This document shows, one piece after another, positions 22,714 through 35,000 of a stretch of 64,000 nucleotides of DNA. The position numbers were made by a program, and so were the translations under genes. Position 1 is the first letter of the stretch. Each line of letters begins with the position of its first letter. The stretch is from Basidiobolus meristosporus CBS 931.73 (taxonomy: Eukaryota; Basidiobolomycota; Basidiobolomycetes; Basidiobolales; Basidiobolaceae). The stretch lies in contig MCFE01000044.1 in NCBI GenBank assembly GCA_002104905.1, positions 62,001 to 126,000 of the forward strand. Direction: 5' to 3'. The notes beneath the pieces were generated by a model. It made no database searches and had not been told where the DNA came from. It saw only the letters and a list, made by a program, of their open reading frames with translations.

Positions 22714-23082
22714 TGTTCTGATCTGCTGCTTGAATAATTAAGTTAGATCAGTTTTTAGTCAAATCAATTAGTTATATGTTTAGGTTATCAGTATATCAGT
22801 ATTATCTATCAAATTAGTGGCATTAGTCAGCAAATGAATCAGCAGATCCTTATCAGACAGAAATAGATATTTTAAGTAGGACCTTATTGGGTGATGATGA
22901 TGCAATCATATGAGTCATCATCCACAGCCTACATTAGGAGATACTCTTAGTCAGCAATTGATCTGGCATAATGTATATAAGGAGCTGCTAGAACCTCAAT
23001 AAAGATCAATTCAAGTTGTAGTGAATACAATACTAGCTAAACTCCCTACTCCTCTACAACCCTTATACCAAGACTTGTAACA
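22714..23082 (+). repeat. 3' LTR of Gypsy lineage 1
   Basis: Begins TGTTCTGATCTGC right after the purine tract and probably ends ...GACTTGTAACA. It has a TATA-like GTATATAAGG at about 22973 and an AATAAAG signal at about 23000. The exact right end is uncertain by a few bases because no second LTR is available. Confidence 0.75.
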
Positions 23083-23149
23083 CTGCAACACTCTGCTTCC
23101 ATGACTTGGGCACAAACCTTATAGCTTTATTCTATAGTTCATTCACTGG

Positions 23150-23816
23150 TTACCATATGTTCTGGTCTTCAGCCAGCACTGCAAGGTCTAGCACCTCATC
23201 TGCCAGTCTTTGCAATAAATTGTTGCAATTTTCAAGTGTATATTGTGGAGCACTGCTCTTAAAGTGGTGCTGCAACCACTTGGTGTGCCTATTAATATTC
23301 CAAAATTCCACTGAAGGCATTGTAATAGCCTTTTGAGTTCTTGATATTGTTACTCTGTCTGTTGGTGGGATCTCCACTCTGTCAATAATAGAGAACATGG
23401 AGGCTATGGCAGCCAGATTGCCTTTCACTGCAAACTCATCTACCCCACTGGAGTGTAGCGCAACTAGCTGTACTTCCAAATCTTGTGAAAACAGCTGTTT
23501 TCTTGTTGGTTATTGTTCTGGTCTATGATAGGATGCAGTTTGCTCCAGGCTTACTGCATTCATTGGCAAAACTGCAGCTTTTTCTCAAGCTTCCCTGTAT
23601 ATGTCTTGGGTAGACATTTTTCCCTTCACCTTTTCTTTTATCACTGCCAGGTCTTTCATTGCTTATCTGTCTGAGTGCTTCTTGTCTTGAACTATGTTTT
23701 CTCCTTGATAAATGCCTCTCTGATGCATCTGTGTTGGACTGCTTGTCCCTTGCTGGCATTCTGTAGGCAACCTGATGCTTCTTTCTCACTTGTTCTGAGC
23801 CCTCAGCCCACGCTGC
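23150..23816 (-). pseudogene. Unrecognised decayed coding region
   Basis: Minus-strand frames at 23523-23789 (Lys/Arg/Ser-rich) and 23150-23479 (helical, 109 residues, with KWLQHHFKSS) run in series. Reading frame can be followed upstream of the second with two stops. This helix-rich plus basic layout could be a Gag of an unlisted element, but no zinc knuckle, protease or polymerase motif is present. The stretch is cut at its upstream end by the 3' LTR of Copia B1. Confidence 0.4.
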
Positions 23817-24163
23817 TGTTGTAAGAGGTTTGGATATGTGGGAAGTGATTGGGAGGACAAGTAGATTATGTGATTTTCATTTAATGATTAATTGAATGTA
23901 AAAGTAGTATTCATACTTTTACCTGGTCTTGGCATAACAAAACATAGAATAGGTAAAAAAAGGTCCCAATAACATATGTGCAAAGCTTGGAGCTTTTTGG
24001 ACAACTATGAGAATTTCATGTTCTGGGTACCTGGTATTTTGGTGATAATATTCTAAGTAAGTCCCAACAAGGGATTTGGTCAGTATTCTATAGGATTAGA
24101 AGGTAATGATCAAAGTGACTAAGTTGAGTGTATATTTAAGTGGAATTACAAATTCTTTTAACA
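23817..24163 (-). repeat. 3' LTR of Copia B1
   Basis: 347 bp in reverse orientation, TG...CA ends, matching the family B LTR at 36325-36673. Confidence 0.92.
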
Positions 24164-24171
24164 CTCTCATT

Positions 24172-27100
24172 TAGCTAAATGTTCATACTGACTAGTCCTT
24201 GTTTTGACCTATGATATTCAAACTTGGCTAAAGCTAATGGCTTGGCAAATATGCTGGCAATCATTTCATCTGAAGGACAGCAAATTAAGCTCACTAAGCT
24301 ATTCACTATACTGTCATGTATGAAATGATCTCTAATATCTATGTGCTTAGTTCTAGCATGAAAAGTTGGATTTCTACTTGATTGTATACATCCTTGATTA
24401 TCTTGAAATAAGGTACCAAGTGTTTCTTGACATAAGCCTAAATCTGTAAAAACCTTTCTTAACCACATTGCTTCTTTTATGGCTTCATAGGCTGCCATAT
24501 ACTCTGCCTCTGTGGTAGGAAGTGCTATGGTTTGTTGCTTTCTTGAATTCCATGAAATTGCCGCTTTGGAGTATAGAAAGGTGTATCCTGTGGTAGATTT
24601 TCTGTCTTCCAAACTTTGTCCCCAATCAGAATCAGAATATCCCATAAGATCCTATTTGGAACTCTTATAAGTGTATCTTAAGCAGATATCAGCAGTTCCT
24701 TTTAGGTATCTAAAAATCTGATTAACTGCTGCAATATGGTTAGATCCATGGTTTTGATTATATTGACTGACAACTCCCACTGAATATGAGATATCTGAAC
24801 ATGTTTAAAGCGCAATAAACAGCAGACTGCCAACTATAGACTAATAAGATAAGTCAGGGCTTTCAGATGGCACCAGGCTCTCTTGATTTGGTTGAGTTTT
24901 GATCAAGTTAAGGTTGGTCTCCATTGGGATAGCTGCCAGTTTACAATCTTCCATTTGATACTTCTTTTGTGTATCTTGAATATACTTGGACTGACTGAGG
25001 GTGTAACTGGGTTCTCCTAGATCAGACATCTTAAACTCCTTAGTGAGGCTGGATTTTGTCTTTTCCAATGTGGCTAGATTATTAGCAGCTAAAATGAAAT
25101 TATCAACATATAGAGCTAATAGAACTGGATTTACTCTATCTGGCTTATAGTATGTAGTATAATCAGCATTAATCCTTTTGAAACTCAAAGATTCCAAATA
25201 AGAACCTATCTGTCATTTCCAGGCTTGTGGTGATTGTTTGAGACCATAAAGAGACTTTTCAAGCTTGCAGACCAAATGGGGGTTATCATGTTCAACAAGC
25301 CTATTGGGCTGGTATATATGCTCATCCCCATCAAGCTCTCCATTCAAAAATGAAGTTTTTACATCCATTTGATCAATAAAAAGCTTATATTTTGCTGCAA
25401 TAGGCAATATTGATCTGATGGAATTAAACTTGGCTACCAGTGGAAAGTTATAAGTATAGTCAAGTCCTTTTGTTTGAAAGTGTCTTTTGGCCAGAAGTCT
25501 AGCTTTGTATCTTTCAATTGTACCAACAGCCTTGTATTTTGTCTTGAAGACCCATCATGACTTTTGGTTGGTTGGTAATATGGCCCAGTCCCAAGTTTGA
25601 TTTTCCATCAGGGCCTGATGTTCCTCAGTCATTGCAGATCTCCAAAGCATCTTCTGAGGGCTGTTTATGGCCTGTTTTACAGTCTGGGGCTCATCAAGAT
25701 GGACTGAATAGGCACAGGCTATGTTTGTACCCTTATTGAAATAGTAATTTGGGTTATTTATTATACTGTTGAATCTCCTGGCACTTGATACTGCAATGAG
25801 CACTTCTAGGATATTCCAGGGCACTGATTCTGGCTGAACTACAGCTGCAGAGTCCTATAGAGTGAAAAGATTCTCATTGTCTTGCTCCAATTCAATTTGA
25901 CAATTGGTGGACTTGAGAACAGATTTTTGTCATCATCTGATGTCATTTTTTGTGAAAATTTTGAATTTTCATCAGACTACACATCCCTGGAGTTGATTAG
26001 CTTCTTTGCTTTGGTATTGAAGACCCTGTATGCTTTATTCTCATTGCAGTAGCCCAAAGATATGCATTTCTCACTTTTTAGCTTAAATTTGGCTGATTTC
26101 TGGGCAGTTTTCTGGTATATCCTGTACACCCAATTATTCTTAGATGTTCTGCACTTGGATTGTATTTATACCATTCTCTACATGGAGTAGAATCACAAAG
26201 TATCCCGTTATAGCTCCTATTCATAAGGCATACAGCTGTGGCAACTGATTCTGCCCAAAAATCATATGATAGTGTTTGATAATGGATCATAGATCTTGCC
26301 ATATCAATTATTGATCTATTTACACGCTCTGCTAATCCATTTTGCTGTGGGGAATATGGTACAATAGTCTCTTGCTTTATCCTATGAATTTTGCAATAGT
26401 GGATGAAGAGTATGTAGGTATACTCTCCAATATTGTCTGAGTGTACTTTCTTGATTTTTTCACCCGTTTCTCTCTCCACCATGGCTTTAAAATGCCAGAA
26501 CTCAGACAGCACTTCTTCATTTCTCTCCATGAAGTAGACCTACATGTATCTTGCACAATCATCAGTAAAAGTGGCTGAATACTTCAGTCTGCCCAAGGAT
26601 AAGTTTTGCAAAGGTCCACACAGATCTGAGTGTATTTGATTTGATTTTTCATAGTTTTGATTAGCCCAGGGCTCTTGAACAATTGTCTGGCATGTTTCCC
26701 ACATATGCAGGCTTCACAGTGCTCCAAATTAACTGGGGGAGCAACTTTTACTCCAGAAATTAGCTGATCATTGATCATTTTGGCCAAATAATCAAAATTA
26801 GTGTGCCCAAATCTCCTGTGCCAAAGCATTGGCATTTCTTCATTTAAGTTACTTATATTGGCTCCCAAATATGATTGAATATAAGTCAATGTGCATAGAT
26901 TCTGATCTCTAATATCTGAAGCAATATGGGCACCTTGATCAGCAATCTTGCATCCAGAGTTGTTAAAGCTGACACTGAGTCCTTCTGCAATGGCCTTGCT
27001 TACAGATAATAGGTTCTTGGCTATTTCTAGTACATAGAGTATGACTTTAATGGTCAGTGTATGGCTTCCTTCACTGCTTTGAGGTTTACCTGGATAGTTC

Positions 27101-27932
27101 CTTCTCCCACTGCATCAAGTTTTCTATTGTCACCCATGAAAACCTTCTTGATTGGAATTTCTTGATAATGAGTCAAAAGTTCTTTTTGGTGTGTAAAGCT
27201 TTGAGATGCTCCAGAGTCAATATACCACGTCTGAGAATCCTTGTTTGTGGTCATATTTAGTGCAGATATGAATAGTCTATCTTCAGTTGTTGCGGCCATT
27301 CCATAATCAGGCTTCTTCTGCTGATTATCTTTCTTTTTGAGACACCAGTCTGATGTGTGTCCTTTCCTTTTGCAGTAGTTACAAAACAGGTTGCTGTTGC
27401 CTTTGTAGGGTCTTGGGTACCTCCTTTGCTGGTTATCATTGCTCATTAAAGCACTCTCCTCTTCCTTCTTATTGGTGCTTGATTTTCATAACTCTTCATC
27501 CAAGAGCCTTGCATATATGTAATTTAAGGTCAAATCATCAGTTATGGACTCTAGGGCCAATACAAGGCCCTGAAGCTTGTCTGTTGGGCTATTCAGGATG
27601 GTCCCTATCACATCCTCATCAGCAGTTGGTACACCAACAGATTCCATTTCATTCACCAGCAGGGTAATTATGCTAAATAGATTTTTCATTTCTTCTCCTG
27701 GCTGAATCTATGTAGTAAAGAATTTTTGTGTTGCATACATTTTCTTAGCAGCTGAACATGACTAGTAGGTGTCTTCTAATGCCTTCCAGGCATTCTTTGC
27801 TATTTTGCTCTTGAGCATTGAACTGGCAATTTGTCTTTGAGGCAAATGCAGTTGAAGGCACTTTTCAACCAAGAAGAAAATTCTAGTAATAGCAGTTGTC
27901 AACATTGCAGAGAGTGACAGCTTGGGGCTCAT
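24172..27932 (-). pseudogene. Copia B1 gag-pol (broken)
   Basis: From the right: Gag from about 27932, zinc knuckle CNYCKRKGHTSDWC (near 27345-27390), protease YIDSGAS near 27210, pre-integrase H-x4-H near 26810, integrase core between 26650 and 26280 with the DNIGE version of the second Asp block and the AERVN Glu block, reverse transcriptase 25570-24800 and RNase H 24645-24175. The polymerase motif at 25099-25110 reads YVDN. Stops and frameshifts separate the blocks. Confidence 0.9.
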
Positions 27933-27936
27933 AGCC

Positions 27937-28285
27937 TGTTGTAAGAGTCATGGAGATATTGGAAGTAATTGGGAGGACAAGCAGATTATGTGGTTTTCAC
28001 TAAATGAATTATTGAATGTAAAAGTAGTATATATACTTTTACATGGTCTTGGCATAACAAACACATAGAAAAAGCTAAGGAAGGTCCCAAGAACATGTGT
28101 GCAAAGTTTGGAGCTGTTTGGATAACTTCAAGAATTCTCATGTTCTGGGTACCTGGTATTTTGGTGAAAATATTCTAATCAAGTCCCAACAAGGAATTTG
28201 GTCAGTATTCTCTAGGATATGAAGGTAATGATCTAAGTGACTAAGTTAGGTGAATATTCAGGTGGAAATACAAATTCTTACAACA
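27937..28285 (-). repeat. 5' LTR of Copia B1
   Basis: 349 bp in reverse orientation. The primer-binding site (27924-27936) reads GGCTATGAGCCCC, one base off the shared version. Confidence 0.92.
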
Positions 28286-29834
28286 GTTTCTTGTATAATT
28301 ATCAATAAAAGTGATTAAATACTTTATCCTACCTAAGGATAAATTTTGCATAGGTCCACACAGATCTGAGTGAATTAGATCTAATTTTTTCTTAGTTTTG
28401 ATTAACCCAGAGCTCTTGAACAGTTGTCTGGCTTGTTTCCCATATATGCAGGCTTCACAGTGCTCCAAATTAGCTGGGGGATTCAATTTTTACTCCAAAT
28501 ATTTGCTGATCTTTGATCATTTTGTGCAAACAATCAAAATTGATGTGCCCAAATCTCCTGTGCCAAGGCATTGATATTTCTTCATTCAGGTTACTTATAT
28601 TAGCTTCCAAATATGATGGAATATAAGTCATCTTGTGTAGACTCTGATCTCTGATACCCAACACAATATGGGGACCATTTTGATCAGTGTTCATGCATCC
28701 AGAATTGTCAAAGCTGAAACTGAGTCCTTCTGCAGTGGCCTTGCTCACAGAGAGTAGGTTCTTGGCTATTTCTGGTACATAGAGTACTTCTTTGTAGGTC
28801 AGTTTATGGCTTCCTTCACTGCTTCTAAGGTTTACTTGAATGGTTCCTTCTCCTACTGCATCAAGTGTTCTATTGTCACCCATGAAAACCTTCTTAATAG
28901 GAATTTCTTGATATTGGGTAAAAAGTTTTTTTTGGTGTGTAAAGTGTTGGGATGCTCCAGAGTTCATATACCACATCTGAGAATTCTTATTTGTGGTCAT
29001 ATTTAGTGCAGATATGAATAGTCTACCTTCAGTTGATGCAGCATTTCCATATCCAGGCTTTTTCAGCTGACTATCACTCTTTTTGAAGCACCAGTCTGAT
29101 GTGTGTCCTTTCCTTTTGCAGTAGTTACAAAACAGGCTGCTGTTGCCTTTGTAGGGTCTTGGGTACCTCATTTGCTGGTTATCATTGCTTATGAAAGCAT
29201 TTTCTTCTTCCTTCTTATTGACACTTAATTTTCCTAATTTTTCATCCAGGAGCCTTCCATATATGTAATTTAAGGTCAAATCTTCAGTTCTGGGCTCTAG
29301 GACTGATACATGGCCTTGAAACCTGTCTGTCAGGTTATTCAGAATGGTAACTATCACATCCTCATCAGTAGTTGGTGCACCCACAGATTCATTTCATCCA
29401 CCAGCAGGGTAGTTCTATTAATTAGATTTTTCATTTCTTCACCTGGCAGCATCTTTGTAGTAAAGAATTTCTGTCTCAGGTTCACTTTCTTAGCAGCTGA
29501 ACATGACTGGTACAAATCCTCTAATGCCTTCCCGGCATTCTTTGCTGCTTTTGCTTTTGTGCATTGAATTGGCAATTTGTCTTCAGCATTAAGGCAAATG
29601 CTGTTAAAGGCACCTTGTTCTTTCTTCTGGTACTTCAAGGCTTCCTCTCCCATGTTTTTAGGAGGGCTTTCTTCTCTCATGACAATATCCCAAAGGCCTC
29701 TTTCTTGAAGCAGCATCTTCATCTTCACCTTCCACACTTGGTAGTTAGCTCCATCCAACTTTTCAGCCAAGATAAAAATTCTAGTAATGGCAATTGTAGA
29801 CATTGCAGAGAGTGACAGCTTGGGGCTCATAACC
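28286..29834 (-). pseudogene. Copia B2 gag and 5' part of pol
   Basis: Gag frame from 29878 down to 29354 is open for 174 codons, including bases upstream of the usual start. The next frame, 28470-29384 (304 codons), carries the knuckle CNYCKRKGHTSDWC, the protease motif MNSGAS where Asp has become Asn, and the pre-integrase H-x4-H. A third frame carries CEACIYGKQARQLFKSSG of the zinc-binding region. The Asp-to-Asn change would inactivate the protease. Confidence 0.88.
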
Positions 29835-30178
29835 TGTTGTAAGAGTCTTGGAGATATTGGAAGTAATTGGGAGAACAAGTAGATTATGTGGCTTCACTTA
29901 ATGATTTAGTGTATGTAAAAGTAGTATTTATACTTTTACATGGTCTTGGCATAACAAACAAACAGAATAGGTCAAGGAAGGTCCCAAGAACATGTGTACA
30001 AAGTTTGGGGCTGTTTGGACATTTTGAGATTTTATGTTCTGGGTACCTGGTATTTTGGTGAAAATATTCTAAGTAAATCCCAACAAGGAATTTGGTCAGT
30101 ATTCTCTAGGATATGAAGGTAATGATCCAAGTGACCAAGTTAGGTGAATATTTAGGTAGAATTTCAAATTTTACAACA
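29835..30178 (-). repeat. 5' LTR of Copia B2
   Basis: 344 bp in reverse orientation with TG...CA ends; the primer-binding site at 29822-29834 is the perfect shared GGTTATGAGCCCC. Its outer flank is RNase H of yet another copy. Confidence 0.9.
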
Positions 30179-30335
30179 AATTCAACTTGTCTATAAGAAA
30201 GTGAGCTAAGTTGACCAAGTTACTCTCAATGGCTTCATGTATGCAATGATGTCTAATTTCTATATGCTTAGTTCTGTATGTTAATATTGATTTTTACATA
30301 AGTGTATACTTCCTTGATTATCTTGAAACCAGTGT
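30179..30335 (-). pseudogene. Copia family B RNase H fragment (B3)
   Basis: The stretch matches B1 RNase H at about 24290-24420 (words TCTATATGCTTAGTTCT and CCTTGATTATCTTGAAA) with changes. It is bounded by the B2 LTR on one side and the B4 LTR on the other. Confidence 0.8.
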
Positions 30336-30678
30336 CAAAGATTGTAATTTCACCTAAATATTTGCCTAACTTAGTCACTTTGATCATTGCCTACAAATCT
30401 TAGAGAGTACTGGCCCAATTCCTGGTTGGGTTTTACTTAGAATATTTTCACTAAAATATCAGGTAACCACAACATAAAAATCCAACAAGTTGCCCAGACA
30501 GCCCCAAATATTGCATACATGCTCTTGGGGCCATTCTGACTCTATTATGGATGTTTGTTATGCCCAGACTATGTAAAAGTATAAATAGTACCTTTACATT
30601 CAATAAATTATTAAGCAAAAACCACATAATCTACTTGTTCTCCCAATCACTATTAGTATTTCCATGACTTGTACAACA
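30336..30678 (+). repeat. 5' LTR of Copia B4 (first bases missing)
   Basis: Starts at ATTGTAATTTCACC, corresponding to about base 8 of the family LTR, and ends ...GACTTGTACAACA. Confidence 0.88.
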
Positions 30679-31620
30679 GGTTAACAGCCTCAAGCAGTCA
30701 CTCTCTGCAATGACTGCCACTGCTATTACCTGAGCTTTTTTCTCTCCTGAAAAGTTGGATGGATCTAACTACCTAGTATGGAGTGTGAAGATGAAGATGA
30801 TGCTACAAGAAAGAGGCCTTTGGAGTGTTGTAATGAGAGAAGAATACCCTTCTCAAAGCATGGGAGAGGAAGCCTCAAGGTACCAGAAGAGAGAACAAAG
30901 TGCTGTTAATTGTATTTGCCTTAACATCAGAGAAAAATTGCTAATTCCATGCTCAAGAGCAAAAGCAGCAAAGAATGCCTGGAAGGGATTGGAAGACAAA
31001 TACCAGTCATGTTCAGCTGCAAAGAAAATGTAAATTTGACAAAAATTCTTTACTACAAAGATGCTCCCTGGAGAAGATATGAAAAATCTCATTATCAGAA
31101 TTATCCTGCTGATGGACAAGATCCAATCTGAAGGTATACCAACCACTGATGAGGATGCAATAGTTACCATCTTGACTAGCCTGGCAGACATGCTTCAGGG
31201 TCTTATATCATCCCCAGAGTCCACAACTGGAGATTTGACCTTAGGTTACATAAATAAAAGGCTCATGGATGAATAATTAAGAGAATCAATCATCATTAAG
31301 AAGGAAGAAGAAAATGCTTTAATGAGCAGTGATAACCAACAAAGAAGGTTCTCAAGACCCTTCATAACCAATAGCAGCCTGTTTTGCAGCTACTGCAAAA
31401 GGAAAGGACACATATCAGACTGGTGTCTCAAATAAGAGAGATGCTCAGTAGAAAAAGCCTGTATCTGGAAATGCTGCAACAACAGAAGATATACTATATG
31501 TATCTGCCCTAAATATGAACACAAAAAAAATTCTTAAATGTTTACATTGACTCTGGAGCATCACAACACTGCACACACCAAAAAGAACTTTATGCCAAAT
31601 ATAAAAAAACTGTTGTATGA
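30679..31620 (+). pseudogene. Copia B4 gag to protease (broken)
   Basis: Gag from 30755 (LVWSVKMKMMLQERGLW) through a knuckle FCSYCKRKGHISDWC near 31382-31425 to DSGASQH near 31550. Several frameshifts. The primer-binding site is degraded. Confidence 0.85.
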
Positions 31621-31641
31621 TGACTTATATTTGGCCATAAT

Positions 31642-31990
31642 TGTTGTTAAGATTTGTAATTCCTCCTAAATACTCACCTTACTTAGTCACTTGGATCATT
31701 ACCTTCAAATCCTAGAGAATGCTTACAAAATTCCTTGCCGGGATTTACTTAGAATATTGTCATCAAAATACTAGGTACCAAGAATATGAAAATCCTCATA
31801 GTTGTCCAAACAGCCCCAAACTTTGTACACATGCTCTTGGGACCTTCCTTGACTAATTCTATTTGTTTGTTATGCCAAGACCATATAAAAGTATAAATAC
31901 TACTCTTACATTCAATAAATCATTAAGTGAAAACCACATAAACTACTTGTCCTCCCAATCACTTCCAATATCTCCAAGACTCATACAACA
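31642..31990 (+). repeat. 5' LTR of Copia B5
   Basis: 349 bp, TGTTGTTAAGATTTG...CATACAACA, with TATAAAT at about 31892-31898. Confidence 0.93.
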
Positions 31991-32003
31991 GGTTATGAGC
32001 CCC
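31991..32003 (+). other. Primer-binding site of Copia B5
   Basis: GGTTATGAGCCCC, complementary to the initiator tRNA-Met anticodon arm. The ATG inside it is in frame with gag (Met-Ser-Pro-Lys then a second Met seven codons later). Confidence 0.75.
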
Positions 32004-35000
32004 AAGCGGTCACTCTCTGCAATGTCTACAACTGCTATTACTGGAACTTTTATCTCTGCTGAAAAGCTGGATGGAGCTAACTACCAAGTGTGGAAGGTGA
32101 AGATGAAGATGCTGCTTCAAGAAAGAGGCCTTTGGGATATTGTCATGAGAGAAGAAAGCCCTCCTAAAAACATGGGAGAGGAAGCCTTAAAGTACCAGAA
32201 GAAAGAAGAAAGTGCCTTTAACTGCATTTGCCTCAATGTTAAAGACAAATTGCTAATTCAATGCTCAAGAGCAAAAACAGCAAAGAATGCCTGGAAGATG
32301 TTAGAAGACATCTACCAGTCATGTTCAGCTGCTAAGAAAACGCATCTGAGACAAAAATTCTTTACTACAAAGATGCTGCCACAAGACAATATGAAAATCT
32401 AATTAACAGAATTACCCTGCTGGTAGATGAGATGGAATCTGTGGGTGTACCAACTACTGATGAGGATGTGATAGTCACCATCCTGACTAGCCTGACAGAT
32501 AAGTTTCAGGGCCTTGTATCAGCCCTAGAGTCCAGAACTGAAGATTTGACCTTAAATTACATATATGGAAGGCTTCTGGATGAAGAATTAAGAGAATCAA
32601 GCGCCAATAAGAAGGAAGAAGAAAATGCTTTAATAAGCAATGATAACCAACAAAGGAGGTACCCAAGACCCTACAAAGGCAACAGCAACCTGTTTTGCAA
32701 CTACTGCAAAAGGAAAGGACACACATCAGACTGGTGCTTCAAAAAGTGAGATAGTCAGCTGAAGAAGCCTGGATATGCAAATGCTGCATCAACTGAAGAT
32801 AAACTATTTGTATCTGCACTAAATATGACCACAAGTAAGAATTCTCAGATGTGGTATTTGGACTCTGGAGCATCCCAACACTTTACACACCAAAAAGAAC
32901 TTTTTACCCAATATCAAGAAATTCCTATTAAGAAGGTTTTCATGGGTGCCAATAGAACACTTGATGCAGTGGGAGAAGGAACTATCCAAGTAAACCTAAG
33001 AAGCAGTGAAGGAAGCCATACACTAACCTTTGAAGAAGTATTCTATGTACCAGAAATAGCCAAGAACCTACTCTCTGTGAGCAAGGCTACTGCAGAAGGA
33101 CTCAGTTTCAGCTTTGACAATTCTGGATGCAACAACACTGATCAAAATGGTGCCCATATTGCTTTGGGTACCAGAGATCAGAGTCTATACAAGATGACTT
33201 ATATTTCATCATATTTGGAAGCCAGTATAAGTAACCTGAATGAAGAAACATCAATGCTTTGGCACAGGAGATTTGGGCACATCAATTTTGATTATTTGCG
33301 CTAAATGATCAAAGATCAGCTAATTTCTGGAGTAAATATTAATCCCCCAGCTAATTTGGAGCACTGTGAAGCCTGCATATATGGAAACCAAGCCAGACAA
33401 CTGTTCAAGAGCTCTGGGCTAATCAAAACTACGAAAAAATTAAATCTAATTCACTTGGATCTGTGTGGACCTATGGAAAATTTATCCTTAGGCAGGATGA
33501 AGTATTTAATTACTTTTATTGGTGATTATACAAGATACACATTGGTCTACTTCATGGAGAGATAGGAGAAGCTCTGTCTAAGTTCAGGGAGTTCAAAGCC
33601 ATGGTGGAGAGAGAAACTGGTGAAAAATTCAAGGAAATATGCTCTGACAATGGTGGAGAATATACCTCCTAACTCTTCATCTACTTGGGCAAAATTCATG
33701 AAATAAAGCAAGAGACTACTGTATTATACTCCCCACAGCAAAATGGAGTAGCAGAACATGCTAATAGATCAATAGTTGATATGGCAAGATCTATAATCCA
33801 TGCTCAAAAATTATCCTATGAATTTTGGGAAGAATCAGTTGCCACTGCTTTATACCTTAAAATAGGAGTTATAACAGAATACTCTGTGATTCTGCTCCAT
33901 CTGAAGCATGGTATGGATACAGACCAAATGCAGAACATCTAAGAATATTTGGGTGTACAGCATATGCCAAGAAACTGCCCAGAAATCAGTCAAAATTTGA
34001 TCCAAAAAGTATAAAATGCAAACTTCTGGGCAACTGCAATGAGAGTAAAGCATACAGACTCTACAATGCCAAAGCAAAGAAGCTAATCAAGTCCAGGGAT
34101 GTGCTGTTTGATGAAAATTCAAAATTCTCACAAAAAATGACATCAGATGATGATGAAAATCTGATCTCAAGTCTACCAATTGTGATGACTGAATCAGAGC
34201 AAAACAATGAAATTTTTTTTCACTCCAGAGGACTCTACAACTGTGGTTCAGCCAGAATCAGTGCCCAGTAATATCCCAGAAGTGAGCATTCCAGTATCAA
34301 ATGCCAGGAAATCCAATTGAACAAGAAATAGCCCAAATTACTATATCAATGAGGGTACAAACTTGGCCTATGCATATTCAGTCCATATTAATGACCCCCA
34401 GACTGTAAAAGAGGCCCTAAATAGCCCTCAGACAAAGTTTTGGAGATCCGCAATGACTGAGGAATTCAGGCCCTGATGGAAAGTCAAACTTGGGACTTAG
34501 TCAAATTACCAATCAACCAAAAATCAATTGGATACAGATGGGTCTTCATAACAAAATACAAGGCTGATTGTACAGTTGAGAGATACAAAGCAAGACTTGA
34601 AGCTAAAGGATACTCTCAAACAAAAGGACTTGACTATACTGAGACCTTTGCACTGGTAGCCCAGTTTAATTCTATCAGATTGATATTGGCTATTGCAGCC
34701 AAATATAAGTTTTTATTCATCAAATGGAAGTAAAAACTGTATTTTGAATGGAGAACTTGATGAGGACATGTATATAGACCAGCCTGATGGGTTTGCTGAC
34801 CAGGATAACCCCCATTTGGTCTGCAAGCTTAAAAATCACTATATGGTCTCATACACTCACCAAGAGCCTGGAATTGCAAGATAAATTCTAATTTGGAATC
34901 TTTAAGTTTCAAAAGGAGTAATGCTGACTATAGTATATATTACAAGCTAGATAGAGCAAATCCAGTTCTATTAGCACTCTATGTGGATGATTTTATTATT

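Larger units (their letters stand above)
18676..23082 (+). mobile_element. Ty3/Gypsy retrotransposon, lineage 1, 5' truncated
   Basis: Gag, protease, reverse transcriptase, RNase H, integrase and a 3' LTR follow in Ty3/Gypsy order. Stops and frameshifts interrupt every domain. The 3' end has a polypurine stretch AGGGGAAAA just before the LTR. Confidence 0.9.
23817..28285 (-). mobile_element. Ty1/Copia family B copy 1 (B1), two LTRs
   Basis: Minus-strand element of 4469 bp with LTRs at both ends and a gag-pol in Copia order between them. The flanking pentamers GCTGC (left) and GTTTC (right) do not match, and the right flank is the interior of another family B element while the left flank is unrelated. 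This points to loss of one side by deletion or recombination after insertion. Confidence 0.92.
28286..30178 (-). mobile_element. Ty1/Copia family B copy 2 (B2), 3' part missing
   Basis: Reading from the right: 5' LTR, primer-binding site, gag, protease, pre-integrase and the first part of integrase, where it is cut by the 5' LTR of B1 at 28285/28286. The remainder of its pol and its 3' LTR are not found to the left of B1. Confidence 0.88.
30336..31641 (+). mobile_element. Ty1/Copia family B copy 4 (B4), 5' part
   Basis: Forward-oriented 5' LTR lacking its first bases, then decayed gag up to the protease motif, then the 5' LTR of B5. The pol tail and LTR at 36674-37120, on the far side of B5, could be the other end of this element with most of pol lost. 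Confidence 0.82.

Noticed and set aside
31637-31641. Target duplication for Copia B5
   Set aside because: The flanks ATAAT and GAATT do not match, so I do not claim one.
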